Assembly (NCBI RefSeq): GCF_004101245.1
Contig: NZ_SCIN01000001.1
Coordinates: forward strand, 262,784-326,783
Length of the DNA stretch: 64,000 nt
Origin: Sphingomonas sp. UV9
Lineage (GTDB): Bacteria; Pseudomonadota; Alphaproteobacteria; Sphingomonadales; Sphingomonadaceae
Reading direction: 5' to 3'
Shown: positions 18,004 to 26,737 of the stretch, piece after piece
Numbering within the stretch: the first letter of the stretch is position 1
How the letters are laid out: each line of letters opens with the position of its first letter
Notes under the pieces: generated by a model
Seen by the model: only the letters and a program-made list of their open reading frames with translations
The model's database searches: none
Told to the model about the DNA's origin: nothing
Position numbers and translations under genes: made by a program

Positions 18004-18753
18004 ATGGCCATCTGGAGCAAGCTTTTCACCCTCGGTCGTGCCGGCGCGCACGAAGCGGGCTCGGCGGTCGTCGATGCCAACGCGCTGCGCATCCTCGACC
18101 AGGAAATCCGCGATGCCGACAAGGCACAGGGGAAGGCGCGCGACGATCTCGCAGGGCTGGTCGCGCGCCGCCGCATCCTCGAAACCGAGGTCGAGAGCTT
18201 CCGCGCGCAGGCTGCGAAGTATGAGGCGTCGGCGCGCATCGCGGTCGAGAAGGGCAATATGGACCTCGCGCGCCAGGTCGCCCAGCGGATCGCCGATCTC
18301 GAACAGGACATTGCGCTGAAGACCCCGCAGGTCGAGGACATGCGGTCCGCCGAGGAGCAGATCCACACTGCCGTCGCACAGACCGACCGCAAGATCGAGC
18401 AGCTCCGCCGCGAGGTCGAGGTCGTCAAGGTCAACGAGTCGGTGCAGAAGGCGCAGGCCTCGGTCGCGTCGGGCAGCATGGGCGCGGGCAACAAGCTCGG
18501 CTCGGCTGCGGATAGCCTTGCGCGCATTCGCGAGCGTCAGGCGATCCGTGGCGAGCGGATCAAGGCGGCGGGCGAACTGGAGGATCGTCGCACTGGTGCC
18601 GATCTCGACGAAAAGCTGCGGCTCGCGGGCATCGGGCCGGGCCAGTCGTCGGCGGACGACGTGCTCGCGCGCCTGACCGCGCCAAAGACGCCGGAGCTCG
18701 GCCAGACCTTGCAGATCGGCCAGCGCGACGACACCAAGACGTCGGACTCCTGA
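18004..18753 (+). CDS. yjfJ: PspA/IM30-family protein (YjfJ-like)
   Basis: A 249-aa, largely coiled-coil protein of the PspA/IM30 family, the membrane-remodelling group related to ESCRT-III. The helical region is about 25-175 with many charged heptads (ARRRILETEVESFRAQ). The C-terminal tail has a conserved-looking segment (LDEKLRLAGIGPG) and is disordered at the end. GGAGAG lies before the ATG. Its stop overlaps the start of yjfC by one base (TGATG). PspA proteins bind stressed membranes; here it probably works with the DUF350 and lipoprotein partners of the yjf set. Confidence 0.92.
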   Translation: MAIWSKLFTLGRAGAHEAGSAVVDANALRILDQEIRDADKAQGKARDDLAGLVARRRILETEVESFRAQAAKYEASARIAVEKGNMDLARQVAQRIADLEQDIALKTPQVEDMRSAEEQIHTAVAQTDRKIEQLRREVEVVKVNESVQKAQASVASGSMGAGNKLGSAADSLARIRERQAIRGERIKAAGELEDRRTGADLDEKLRLAGIGPGQSSADDVLARLTAPKTPELGQTLQIGQRDDTKTSDS

Positions 18754-19922
18754 TGCGCCGGATCGCGGTCGACCCGCGCGGCGACTGGCGCGACCGGGCC
18801 GACGCGATCGGGTTCGTCTATCACGACACCGACGGCGAACCCTATTGGGACGAGGGCGCGGCGTACGCCTTCACGCTGGCAGAAATCGAGGACGACCTCG
18901 AGCCCGCGGCGGAACAGCTGCACGCGATGTGCCTCGATCTGGTCGACGAGGTGGTTCGCGACCAGCAGTTGATGGAGCGGCTCGCGATCCCGCGCGAGCA
19001 GTGGAATTACGTTGCGGAGACGTGGCGGACGCGTCAGCCGTCGCTGTATGGTCGGTTCGACTTTGCCTATGACGGGACGGGTCCGGCAAAGCTCTACGAA
19101 TATAACGCCGACACGCCGACCTCGGTGTTCGAATGCGCGACGTTCCAGTGGATGTGGCTCGAGGATCTGCTCGCGAGCGGCAAGCTGCCGGCGGGGACGG
19201 ACCAGTTCAACAGCCTGTTCGACAAGCTCCGCGAGCGGTTCCGCGCGCTGTTCCCGAGTGGCGGGTTCGTCCACTTCGCCGCCGATGCGTCGGCGATCGA
19301 GGACCGCCAGACGGTGCGGTTCTTCGAGGATCTGGCGAGCCAGGTCGGGATCGAGCCCAAGTTCGTCGAGATGAAGGATATCGGCCTCGCCGCGGACGGG
19401 CGGTTCATCGACACCGACGGCTTCGAGGTGCAGGCGGCGTTCAAGCTGTACCCGTGGGAGTTCATGCTCCGCGAGCCCTATGCGCCGAACCTGTCGCGCG
19501 CCGATGTCCGCTGGATCGAGCCGGCGTGGAAGTCGATCCTGTCGAACAAGGGCATTCTGCCGCTGCTGTGGGAGCGGCATGCCGAGCATCCGAACCTGTT
19601 GCCCGCGTTCTTCGACGACGATCCTGCGGCCAAGATCCTCGGGCCGAAATATGTGCGCAAACCCCTGTTCTCGCGCGAGGGGGCCAACGTCGAGGTGATC
19701 GGCGAGGGTGGGCACGCGGTGCTCGACCAGGGCTATGGTGCCGAGGGTGCCATCCGCCAGGCCTATGCGCCGCCGCCCGTGTTCGACGGTCGCCACCCGG
19801 TGATCGGCGCGTGGGTCGTGGGCAACGAAGCGGCTGGGATCGGCGTTCGCGAGGATGAAACGGTCGTGACGCGCAATTTCGCGCGGTTCGTGCCGCATAT
19901 CATCGAGGCGAATGATGACTGA
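18753..19922 (+). CDS. yjfC: Glutathionylspermidine synthase-family ATP-grasp ligase (YjfC-like)
   Basis: A 389-aa protein matching the synthetase (ATP-grasp) domain of glutathionylspermidine synthase, without the amidase domain, like E. coli YjfC and YgiC. Typical segments are LYEYNADTPTSVFE, RFFEDLASQ, FKLYPWEFM, LPLLWERHAEHPNLLPAF and VRKPLFSREGANV. Such enzymes join an amine to a carboxylate with ATP; the substrate of YjfC-type enzymes is not established. It overlaps yjfJ upstream and the ankyrin gene downstream, so all are probably one transcript. Confidence 0.93.
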   Translation: MRRIAVDPRGDWRDRADAIGFVYHDTDGEPYWDEGAAYAFTLAEIEDDLEPAAEQLHAMCLDLVDEVVRDQQLMERLAIPREQWNYVAETWRTRQPSLYGRFDFAYDGTGPAKLYEYNADTPTSVFECATFQWMWLEDLLASGKLPAGTDQFNSLFDKLRERFRALFPSGGFVHFAADASAIEDRQTVRFFEDLASQVGIEPKFVEMKDIGLAADGRFIDTDGFEVQAAFKLYPWEFMLREPYAPNLSRADVRWIEPAWKSILSNKGILPLLWERHAEHPNLLPAFFDDDPAAKILGPKYVRKPLFSREGANVEVIGEGGHAVLDQGYGAEGAIRQAYAPPPVFDGRHPVIGAWVVGNEAAGIGVREDETVVTRNFARFVPHIIEANDD

Positions 19923-20427
19923 CGCGCGTGAGCTACCCCCGTTGCCGCCGATGGAGCGGCTGGTCGAACTGATGTTCGATGCCGCGCGGACGGGGCGCGG
20001 CGAGATGATCCCGGCGCTGTTGCAGGCGGGCGTGGATATCGAGACGACCGATGCGAAGGGCTACACGCCACTCGTGATCGCCAGCTACAACGGCCAAGTC
20101 GAAGCCACCGCGGTTCTGCTGGCCGCCGGCGCGCAGGTCGACGGCGCTGCGGATGCGCGAGGCAACACCGCACTGATGGGCGTCTGCTTCAAGGGCTATA
20201 CCGAGATCGCCCAGCTACTGCTCGATGCTGGCGCCGACGTGAACCGGCGGAATGCGGTCGGCCAGACCGCACTGATGATGGCGGCGCTGGTGGACCGAAA
20301 AGCGATTATCGATCTTTTGCTGGGGCATGGCGCGGATCCGGCGATTGCCGATGCGGCCGGGAATAGCGTGCATTCGCTGGCGGTGTCGCAGGGTAATGCG
20401 GATCTGGCGGCGCGGTTTTCGGCTTAG
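19912..20427 (+). CDS. Ankyrin-repeat protein
   Basis: A 171-aa protein made almost only of ankyrin repeats, about four to five 33-residue units from residue 25 (KGYTPLVIASYNGQVEATAV, GNTALMGVCFKGYTEIAQL, GQTALMMAALVDRKAIIDL). There is no signal peptide. The start overlaps the 3' end of yjfC by 11 bases, which shows tight coupling. Tandem ATGs at 19912 and 19915 make the start uncertain by one residue. It has no counterpart in the E. coli yjf operon and could be a binding or scaffold partner for the ligase. Confidence 0.9.
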   Translation: MMTDARELPPLPPMERLVELMFDAARTGRGEMIPALLQAGVDIETTDAKGYTPLVIASYNGQVEATAVLLAAGAQVDGAADARGNTALMGVCFKGYTEIAQLLLDAGADVNRRNAVGQTALMMAALVDRKAIIDLLLGHGADPAIADAAGNSVHSLAVSQGNADLAARFSA

Positions 20428-20440
20428 TACCTGAGGGCCA

Positions 20441-20544
20441 CCACCCCGGCGAAGGCCGGGGCCCAAGGGGACAGGTCGCAGTAACGAGGGACTGCGCGTA
20501 GGCATTGCCGGCCTCCAATTGGGCCTCGGCCTTCGCCGGGGGGG
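20441..20544. repeat. Family C palindrome (paired inverted copies)
   Basis: A 26-bp unit with arms CCCCGGCGAAGGCCGGGG, followed by CCCAA, at 20441-20466 recurs inverted near 20519-20544 with one changed base. It fills the space between the ankyrin gene and the convergent trhO stop. The same pair occurs at 61288-61392. Each unit can fold alone or with its partner. It may act as a terminator or as a REP-like element. Confidence 0.75.
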
Positions 20545-20545
20545 G

Positions 20546-21502
20546 CTAATCCGGCTCGTGCGCCTTTGCCAGAACAGCCCCGACATGTGTCTCGCCCCGA
20601 GCCTCAGCGAGCCGAACCTGCCGCTCGCGCTCCGCATAGCCAGCCCGCTGAATCTCGTCTCGTGCATCGTGGCACGCCGCGCAGCTAATCCCCTCGACGT
20701 AGAGCGGCGAGGCACGATCCTCCACGCTCACCGGCATCCGGCACGCGTGACACAGCGCATGCGTCCCCGGTGCAAGCCCATGGCCAACCGCAACCCGCTG
20801 ATCGAAGACGAAGCATTCGCCTTCCCAAAGGCTCTCTGCCTCAGGCACGGTTTCGAGATATTTCAGGATGCCGCCCTTGAGGTGATAGACCTCGTCGAGC
20901 CCTTCGGACTTCAGGAACGCGGTCGACTTCTCGCAGCGTATGCCACCGGTGCAGAACATCGCGATCTTCGGTGGCGGCCCGTTGCCGACCAGTTCTTCGC
21001 GGTGCTCCCGAAACCAGGCCGGAAAGTCCCGGAACGTCCGCGTCTGCGGATCGACCGCACCGGCGAACGTGCCGACCGCGACCTCATAATCGTTGCGCGT
21101 ATCGATCACGATCGTCCCCGGCTCGGCGATCAGCGCGTTCCAGTCCACCGGCTCGACATAATGGCCGACGCCCTCCAGCGGATCGATCGCGGGCTCGCCC
21201 ATCGTCACGATCTCGCGCTTCAGCCGGACCTTCATACGGTGGAACGGCATCGTCTCCGCGCCCGATTCCTTGACGTCGAGGTCGGCACAGCCCGGCAGCG
21301 CGCGGATATGCGCGAGGACTGCGTCGATCCCGGCTTCGGACCCGGCGATCGTGCCATTGATCCCCTCGGCCGCGAGCAGCAGCGTCCCCTTCACCCCGTT
21401 GGAACAGCAGGCGAGCGCGAGCGGCGCTTGGATCGCGGCAATGTCGGGAAACGGCGTGAAGCGGTACAGCGCCACGACGCGGATGGGCAGGGTTTCGGTC
21501 AT
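20546..21502 (-). CDS. trhO: tRNA uridine(34) hydroxylase TrhO (rhodanese family)
   Basis: A 318-aa protein of the TrhO (YceA) family, which hydroxylates uridine 34 of some tRNAs to 5-hydroxyuridine with oxygen. An N-terminal acylphosphatase-like domain (about 1-105) contains [17 protein letters not shown] rhodanese domain (about 115-235) has [15 protein letters not shown] and the active loop [10 protein letters not shown] (Cys184, Cys190). The C-terminus has two CxxC pairs ([10 protein letters not shown] and ISCAACHD) that may bind metal. It starts 54 bp after the Rieske gene and may be read from the homogentisate operon. Confidence 0.95.
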   Translation of the reverse strand: MTETLPIRVVALYRFTPFPDIAAIQAPLALACCSNGVKGTLLLAAEGINGTIAGSEAGIDAVLAHIRALPGCADLDVKESGAETMPFHRMKVRLKREIVTMGEPAIDPLEGVGHYVEPVDWNALIAEPGTIVIDTRNDYEVAVGTFAGAVDPQTRTFRDFPAWFREHREELVGNGPPPKIAMFCTGGIRCEKSTAFLKSEGLDEVYHLKGGILKYLETVPEAESLWEGECFVFDQRVAVGHGLAPGTHALCHACRMPVSVEDRASPLYVEGISCAACHDARDEIQRAGYAERERQVRLAEARGETHVGAVLAKAHEPD

Positions 21503-21556
21503 CGGTCTATCATGCAGGGGTGAAGCGCCGTCCCTTAGCGCAACGCGGCACCGGCG

Positions 21557-21922
21557 TCAGCCTGTGGTGACGATCATGCCTTCGACTACGGCGACCGGCC
21601 AAGGTGTCAGGCGCGCGCCACCACACGGTCCGCCAACGCACGCGCCGCTCTCGATTTCGAACAACGCCGAATGCCAACTGCACGCGATCAAATCGCCACG
21701 CGGCGTGAGATACTCGTCGAGCACCTGCGCAAGCGGCAACCCCATGTGCGGACAGCGGTCGACATAGCCGAACACCGCGTCGTCCTTGCGCACGACGAAG
21801 CCATGAAAGCGACCGGCGCGCATCTGCAGCACGAAATTCCGCGCCTTGCCCTCGGCGACGGCGTCGAGCGGTGCAAGTTTAATCCCGCCAGGCGTCGCGG
21901 TCAGCCGCTCGCCGTCGCTCAT
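21557..21922 (-). CDS. Rieske 2Fe-2S protein in the homogentisate operon
   Basis: A 121-aa single-domain Rieske protein. The two cluster motifs are complete: CPHMG (Cys57, His59) and CSWHSALF (Cys81, His84). There is no signal peptide, so it should be a cytoplasmic ferredoxin or ferredoxin-like subunit. Its ATG overlaps the maiA stop as ATGA (21919-21922). No matching oxygenase or reductase is adjacent. The two neighbouring dioxygenases (HmgA, HppD) do not use ferredoxins, so its role in this operon is not obvious. Confidence 0.92.
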   Translation of the reverse strand: MSDGERLTATPGGIKLAPLDAVAEGKARNFVLQMRAGRFHGFVVRKDDAVFGYVDRCPHMGLPLAQVLDEYLTPRGDLIACSWHSALFEIESGACVGGPCGGARLTPWPVAVVEGMIVTTG

Positions 21923-22563
21923 GTTGGGTCGGAGTCGGGTTGCCGGTCCGGATGCGCGTCGACGAAGGCGGGGAGGGCGCGGGCGGTATCGGCTGCAGCT
22001 TTAAGATGCGGATAGGGGGAGAGATCGACCGCGAACCGCTCGGCCGAATAGACCTGTGGCACCAGATGACAGTCGGCGATCGTCAGCGTCGCACCGAACG
22101 CGAAGCCGTCGCCGTGCCGCGCGATAGACGTCTCCAGCGCCGCAAACCCGTCGCCGATCCAGCGTGCGATCCAGCGGTTCACGGCCGCCTCGTCGGCCCC
22201 CAGCCCGGCGCGCAGCGTGGTCAGAATGCGCAGATTGTTCACCGGGTGAATGTCGCAGGCGATGGTCGCCGCCATCGCGCGAACGACAGCCCGCCCGGTC
22301 GCATCGGACGGTAACAACGGAGGTTCGGGATAGGTCTCGTCGATCCATTCGAGGATTGCCGGGCTCTGCGTCAGGACCGCGCCATCAACATCCAAAGCCG
22401 GCACCAAGCCTTGCGGGTTCAGCGCCCGGTATCCGCCCTCGCGCTGCGCCCCGGTGCGCAGGTCGTGCGTGACCTGCGCATACTCGACCCCCTTCAACGC
22501 CAGCGCGATGCGAACGCGGTAGGCGGTGGTCGAGCGCCAATAGCCGTGCAGAGTCAGGCTCAC
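21919..22563 (-). CDS. maiA: Maleylacetoacetate isomerase
   Basis: A 214-aa zeta-class GST that isomerises maleylacetoacetate to fumarylacetoacetate using glutathione. The N-terminal signature is [15 protein letters not shown] (usually SSCSxR); NPQGLVPAL and [14 protein letters not shown] follow, and the helical domain includes [15 protein letters not shown], which is specific to this class. ATGA overlaps join it to hmgA upstream (22560-22563) and to the Rieske gene downstream. The fumarylacetoacetase gene that completes the pathway is not in the window. Confidence 0.95.
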   Translation of the reverse strand: MSLTLHGYWRSTTAYRVRIALALKGVEYAQVTHDLRTGAQREGGYRALNPQGLVPALDVDGAVLTQSPAILEWIDETYPEPPLLPSDATGRAVVRAMAATIACDIHPVNNLRILTTLRAGLGADEAAVNRWIARWIGDGFAALETSIARHGDGFAFGATLTIADCHLVPQVYSAERFAVDLSPYPHLKAAADTARALPAFVDAHPDRQPDSDPT

Positions 22564-23900
22564 TTCGGCAGCACCGCCTTCGGGAAATCCGACCAGACCG
22601 TGTCGTAATCGAGCTGCGCATGCTCAAGCGCATAGGTGGTCGGCGCGTAGGGCCAGCAGCTTTCGAGCATGAACGCCATCGTGCCCTCGATCTTGTGCGG
22701 CTTGAGGTCCGCGGCACTCGCGCCCTGCCAGCTTGCAAGGTCCGGACCGTGGCCGGACATCAGATTGTGCAGCGAGATACCGCCCGGCGCGAAACCCTCG
22801 GCCTTGGCGTCGTACGCGCCCGTGATGAGCCCCATCGCCTCCGACATGACGTTGCGGTGGAACCAGGGCGGGCGGAACGTGCCCTCCGCGACCATCCAAC
22901 GCGGCGGGAAGATCACGAAATCGGCGTTGGCGCGGCCGGGCACGTCGCTAGGCGAGGTCAGCACCGTGAAGATCGACGGATCGGGATGATCGAAGCTGAC
23001 CGTGTTGATCGTGTTGAACCGCGACAGGTCATAGCGCCACGGCGCAAGGTTGCCGTGCCACGCGACGACGTCGAGCGGCGAGTGATCGAGCGTCGTGGTC
23101 CACAGCGCGCCCATGAACTTCTGGACGACCTCGACCGGTTCGTCACGATCCTCGAACCACGCGACCGGCGTTTCGAAATCGCGCGGGTTGGCGAGGCCGT
23201 TGGCACCGATCGGCCCGAGATCGGGCAGGCGGAACAGCGCGCCGTAATTCTCCGCGACATAACCGCGCGCCTCGCCATCGGGGAGTTCGGCGCGGAAGCG
23301 GACGCCGCGGGGGATCAGCGCGATCTGGCCGGGGGCGATATCGATCCGCCCGAGCTCGGTCAGCAACCGCAGCCGTCCGCTCTGCGGCACGAACAGCAAT
23401 TCGCCGTCCGCATCCATGAACACGCGGTCGGTCATGTCGGTGTTGGCCGCATAGACGTGGAGCGCAACGCCTTCGAGATCGGCGGGATCGCGGTTGGCGA
23501 GCATCGTCGTCATGCCGTCGATCAGGTCGGTGCCCGGCGCGGGGGACGCGATCGGGTCCCAGCGCAGCCGGTTGGGCGCGAGCGGCGCGTCGGTGGTGCC
23601 GGGCGCGAACCGCTTGGCGCCGGTATAGCGCTCGAACGGCGGATGCTCGGCGGTCGGGCGCATCCGGTAGAGCCAGCTGCGGCGGTTCTCGTGACGCGGC
23701 GCCGTGAAGGCGGTGCCGGAGAGCTGCTCGGTATAAAGCCCGAAGGCGGGACGCTGGGGGGAGTTACGGCCGATCGGCAGTGCGCCGGCGACAGCCTCGG
23801 TCGATACGTGATTGCCGAAGCCGGGGAGGTATTCGTTGGGGTCGGGCTCGCTCTGGCCGGCGGTCTCGCCTGCGGCGTTGGTCGGCTGGTGGATTGTCAT
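22560..23900 (-). CDS. hmgA: Homogentisate 1,2-dioxygenase
   Basis: A 446-aa ring-cleaving Fe(II) dioxygenase (homogentisate + O2 to maleylacetoacetate). The N-terminus [13 protein letters not shown] and later stretches [48 protein letters not shown] and [13 protein letters not shown] are those of the family; the last two hold the His/Glu iron ligands. The ATG at 23900 is chosen because AGAGGAAG precedes it; ten residues upstream are probably untranslated. It heads the hmgA-maiA-Rieske set, with hppD 262 bp upstream on the same strand. Confidence 0.97.
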   Translation of the reverse strand: MTIHQPTNAAGETAGQSEPDPNEYLPGFGNHVSTEAVAGALPIGRNSPQRPAFGLYTEQLSGTAFTAPRHENRRSWLYRMRPTAEHPPFERYTGAKRFAPGTTDAPLAPNRLRWDPIASPAPGTDLIDGMTTMLANRDPADLEGVALHVYAANTDMTDRVFMDADGELLFVPQSGRLRLLTELGRIDIAPGQIALIPRGVRFRAELPDGEARGYVAENYGALFRLPDLGPIGANGLANPRDFETPVAWFEDRDEPVEVVQKFMGALWTTTLDHSPLDVVAWHGNLAPWRYDLSRFNTINTVSFDHPDPSIFTVLTSPSDVPGRANADFVIFPPRWMVAEGTFRPPWFHRNVMSEAMGLITGAYDAKAEGFAPGGISLHNLMSGHGPDLASWQGASAADLKPHKIEGTMAFMLESCWPYAPTTYALEHAQLDYDTVWSDFPKAVLPK

Positions 23901-24031
23901 GGCTTCCTCTCCGTCACCTGTTCCGATCAACGCCCGAACCGCCGGCCGTTCAAACTTCTAACCTCGACCAAAAGGACGAGGTGCCTCTATCGATCGCCTG
24001 CCGTTTAGCGGACGACGTCGCAGCAAATACT

Positions 24032-24126
24032 CCGTCACCCCGGACCTGTTCCGGGGGGCGCCGTGCCGCAAACCAACTGCTTAAGATCTTGCGGGACCGT
24101 GGATGCCGGAACAAGCCCGGCATCAC
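24032..24126. repeat. Family B palindrome (about 95 bp) between hppD and hmgA
   Basis: An imperfect long hairpin that opens CCGTCACCCCGGACC and closes with a GCCGGAACAAGCCCGGCATC segment, with inner arms GCCGTGCCGC and GCGGGACCGT. The same architecture occurs at 31453 and 53684. Here it sits inside the probable hppD-hmgA transcription unit, so it may lower or process the message between the two genes. Confidence 0.7.
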
Positions 24127-24162
24127 AGATAACCTTGTGTCCTACGTTGCCTTTCGCTTCGA

Positions 24163-25233
24163 TCACGCGTCGACGGTGATCACCCCGCGGCGAATCTGAT
24201 CCAGCTCGATGCTCTCATACAACGCCTGGAAATTGCCGTTACCGAAGCCCTCGTTACCCTTGCGCTGGATGATCTCGAAGAAGATCGGCCCGAACATGTT
24301 CTCGGTGAAGATCTGCAGCAACAGCCCTTCCTCGCCGACATTGCCGTCGATCAGGATGCGGTTGCGGCGCAGGCGTTCGAGGTCGTGGCCGTGGTTGGGC
24401 ACGCGCTTGTCGACGAGCTCGTAATAGGTCTCGATCGTGTCCTGCAGCTTGACGCCCCGCGCGCGCAGCTTCTCGACCGTCTCGAAGATGTCGTCGGTCG
24501 TCAGCGCGAGATGCTGGATGCCCTCACCGTTGTAATCCTTGATGAATTCCTCGATCTGGCTCTTGTCGTCCTGGCTTTCATTGAGCGGGATACGGATCGC
24601 GCGGTCGGGCGCGATCATCGCCTGGCTGAACAGGCCCGTCGCCTTGCCCTTGATGTCGAAATATTTCTGCTCTTCGAAGCCAAAGATCTGGCCGTAGAAT
24701 TCGGCCCAGGTCCGCATCTGGCCGCGCTTCACATTGTGCGTGAGGTGATCGAGCAGGTCGAGGCCGACGTTGTTGGCAGCCTCCGCCTCGGCCGCGCCGG
24801 GCACCTGGTTCCAGTCGTCGTACAGGCTGCCCGCCGCGCCATGCTTGTCGACCAGATACAGCAGCGAACCGCCGATCCCTTCGAGCACATAGCTGCCCTC
24901 GCCGAGTGCGCCCGTGCTGGCATCAGCCGCCTTCGCGCCGCGGGCGAGCGCCGCATCGAACGCCGCTTTCGCGTCGTGAACGCGGAACGCCATGCCGCTT
25001 GCGGACGGCCCGTGATCCGCGCGGAACGTCGCTGCGTGGCCGCCGTCCTCGCGGTTGAGGAGCAGGTTGATCCGGCCCTGTTTGTAGCGCGTCACGGCCT
25101 TGGTCGGGTGGGTCGAGGCGGCGACGAAACCGAACTGCTCGAACTGCGCGGCCATCCGGTCGGGATCTGGCGAGGTAAACTCTGCGAACTCGAACCCATC
25201 GAGCCCCATCGGGTTGACGTCCATATGGTCCAT
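24163..25233 (-). CDS. hppD: 4-Hydroxyphenylpyruvate dioxygenase
   Basis: A 356-aa non-haem Fe(II) enzyme that turns 4-hydroxyphenylpyruvate into homogentisate. Two vicinal-oxygen-chelate halves are visible; the C-terminal one holds the iron ligands in NNVGLDLLDHLTHNV, GIQHLALTTDDI and the final Glu in GPIFFEIIQRKG. The conserved C-terminus GFGNGNFQALYESIE is complete. The ATG at 25233 has GAGG 8 bases upstream; another ATG three codons later is less well placed. It is divergent from a MarR regulator, with a strong dyad between them. Confidence 0.97.
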   Translation of the reverse strand: MDHMDVNPMGLDGFEFAEFTSPDPDRMAAQFEQFGFVAASTHPTKAVTRYKQGRINLLLNREDGGHAATFRADHGPSASGMAFRVHDAKAAFDAALARGAKAADASTGALGEGSYVLEGIGGSLLYLVDKHGAAGSLYDDWNQVPGAAEAEAANNVGLDLLDHLTHNVKRGQMRTWAEFYGQIFGFEEQKYFDIKGKATGLFSQAMIAPDRAIRIPLNESQDDKSQIEEFIKDYNGEGIQHLALTTDDIFETVEKLRARGVKLQDTIETYYELVDKRVPNHGHDLERLRRNRILIDGNVGEEGLLLQIFTENMFGPIFFEIIQRKGNEGFGNGNFQALYESIELDQIRRGVITVDA

Positions 25234-25248
25234 GACTCGATCCTCAAA

Positions 25249-25270
25249 ATTGGTATCCGTTGTTACCAAT
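25249..25270. promoter_or_regulatory. MarR-type operator between hppD and its regulator
   Basis: Perfect 7-bp inverted arms ATTGGTA and TACCAAT with an 8-base spacer, 16 bp upstream of the hppD start. A shorter palindrome, AATCGTTACGATT, lies at 25295-25307, just before the regulator's start. This is the size and position expected for a site bound by the MarR dimer encoded next door, giving control of hppD and of itself. Confidence 0.65.
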
Positions 25271-25312
25271 CTGGCGACTTGAACAACTGGTGTCAATCGT
25301 TACGATTTCGGG

Positions 25313-25813
25313 ATGCCCCACCGTGACGCCGCCCGCACACTCGTTCTGGACGATTTCATTCCGTATCGCCTGTCGATCACGTCGAACCTCGTCAGCGAGG
25401 CGGTGGCGGACACGTATGAGGCGCTGTTCGGGCTGACGATTCCCGAGTGGCGGCTGGTGACGGTGGTCGCCGAAGCGGGCGGCATCTCGCAGCAGCAGAT
25501 CGGCCATCAGACCCGCATGGACAAGGTGACGGTCAGTCGCGCGGCGATCGCGCTCGTCGAGCGCGGGCTGATGCAGCGGCATGCCAACCCGGAGGATCGC
25601 CGGTCGCACCTGCTGAAGCTCACCGACGACGGGCATACGCTCTATGCGTCGGTGGCGCCGAAAGCGCTCGATCTCGAACGGCGGATTTTCTCGGGGTTTT
25701 CAAAGGGCGAGGTCGAGCAGTTCGTCGCGATGCTACGGCGGATCGATGCGGTGACGATCGACCTCGTTCAGGATTCCCACGGGGGTATCGGCGACCAGAG
25801 CGCGCGCAGGTAA
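25313..25813 (+). CDS. MarR family transcriptional regulator of hppD (probable)
   Basis: A 166-aa MarR-type winged-helix protein. The recognition part is near residues 60-85 (ISQQQIGHQTRMDKVTVSRAAIALVERGL), followed by the wing HANPEDRRSHLLKLT. It is divergent from hppD, 79 bp apart, with a perfect dyad between them. Proteins of this kind often sense an aromatic metabolite such as homogentisate; that ligand is inferred. The 3' end overlaps the convergent LysR gene by 46 bp. Confidence 0.92.
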   Translation: MPHRDAARTLVLDDFIPYRLSITSNLVSEAVADTYEALFGLTIPEWRLVTVVAEAGGISQQQIGHQTRMDKVTVSRAAIALVERGLMQRHANPEDRRSHLLKLTDDGHTLYASVAPKALDLERRIFSGFSKGEVEQFVAMLRRIDAVTIDLVQDSHGGIGDQSARR

Positions 25814-26643
25814 TCGAGCAGCGCGGTGGTGCCCGACGACACCGGCCCGCGTGCGTGGACCGCGTAGATCCCGACGTCCGCCGAGCCCGCGAGCTCCGGC
25901 AGCACGCGGACGAGCCGGCCGCTCGCGAGATCCGCGCTGACGTCCCATAGAGAGCGGAGCGCGATGCCGACGCCGGCCAGCGTGAGTTCGCGGACGACCT
26001 CGCTGGAATTGGTGGCGACATAGCTTAGGCGGTCGATCGTCAGGTCGCCGTCCGGCCCGGTCAGCCGCCACGGCATCTGGCCTTTTGCTGCGAGCAGGCG
26101 GTGTTGCGAGAGGTCGGCGGGGTCGCGCGGCGGACTGTAGCTTGGCGCGGCGCACAGGACGCGGCGGCTGTCGGCGAGGCGGTATCCCGTGAGGCTTGGG
26201 GGAACGGCCGGCGCGATCCGGATGGCCAGGTCGAGCCGGTCGCCGATCACGTCGGCAAAACCGTCGGACAGGTCGAGGTCGAGTTCGATTCCAGGGTGCG
26301 CGTCGAGGAACGGCTTCAGGTGCGGCGCGATGTGGAGGCGGCCGAACGAGGTGGGGGCGCTGACACGAAGCGGTCCGGCGGGCGTCTCGGCGCGGTCGGA
26401 CACGCGTGCCTCGGCGTCGCGGATCGCGGCAAGGATTTCGACCATGTCGCGGTGATACGCTGCGCCGCGTGGCGTCAGGTCGAGGCGGCGGGTGGTGCGG
26501 TTGAGCAGCCGCACGCCGAGCCGCGCCTCCAGCCGCGCGATCCGCTTCGACACCATTGCCGGAGAGATGCCGAGCGAGCGTCCCGCCGCGCTCAGGCTGG
26601 CGGTGCGGACGACTTCGGCGAACAGGACGATGTCGGGGTCCAT
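25768..26643 (-). CDS. LysR family transcriptional regulator
   Basis: A 291-aa LysR protein: N-terminal helix-turn-helix (about 3-60, with ASLSAAGRSLGISPAMVSKRIARLEARLG), linker helix, then the periplasmic-binding-protein-like effector domain (about 90-285). It is divergent from malate synthase G (95 bp between starts), its most likely target; LysR proteins normally act on a divergent neighbour. The effector is unknown. The 3' end overlaps the MarR gene by 46 bp in convergent orientation. Confidence 0.92.
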   Translation of the reverse strand: MDPDIVLFAEVVRTASLSAAGRSLGISPAMVSKRIARLEARLGVRLLNRTTRRLDLTPRGAAYHRDMVEILAAIRDAEARVSDRAETPAGPLRVSAPTSFGRLHIAPHLKPFLDAHPGIELDLDLSDGFADVIGDRLDLAIRIAPAVPPSLTGYRLADSRRVLCAAPSYSPPRDPADLSQHRLLAAKGQMPWRLTGPDGDLTIDRLSYVATNSSEVVRELTLAGVGIALRSLWDVSADLASGRLVRVLPELAGSADVGIYAVHARGPVSSGTTALLDYLRALWSPIPPWES

Positions 26644-26737
26644 TTATTCTCCAGGCGATCAACAGATTTCGGTTTATGGTGTCTAGTGGCGAAGGTGGCG
26701 CTCGTCTATCATGGTGCAAAGAGCATGGGAGAGCAGC

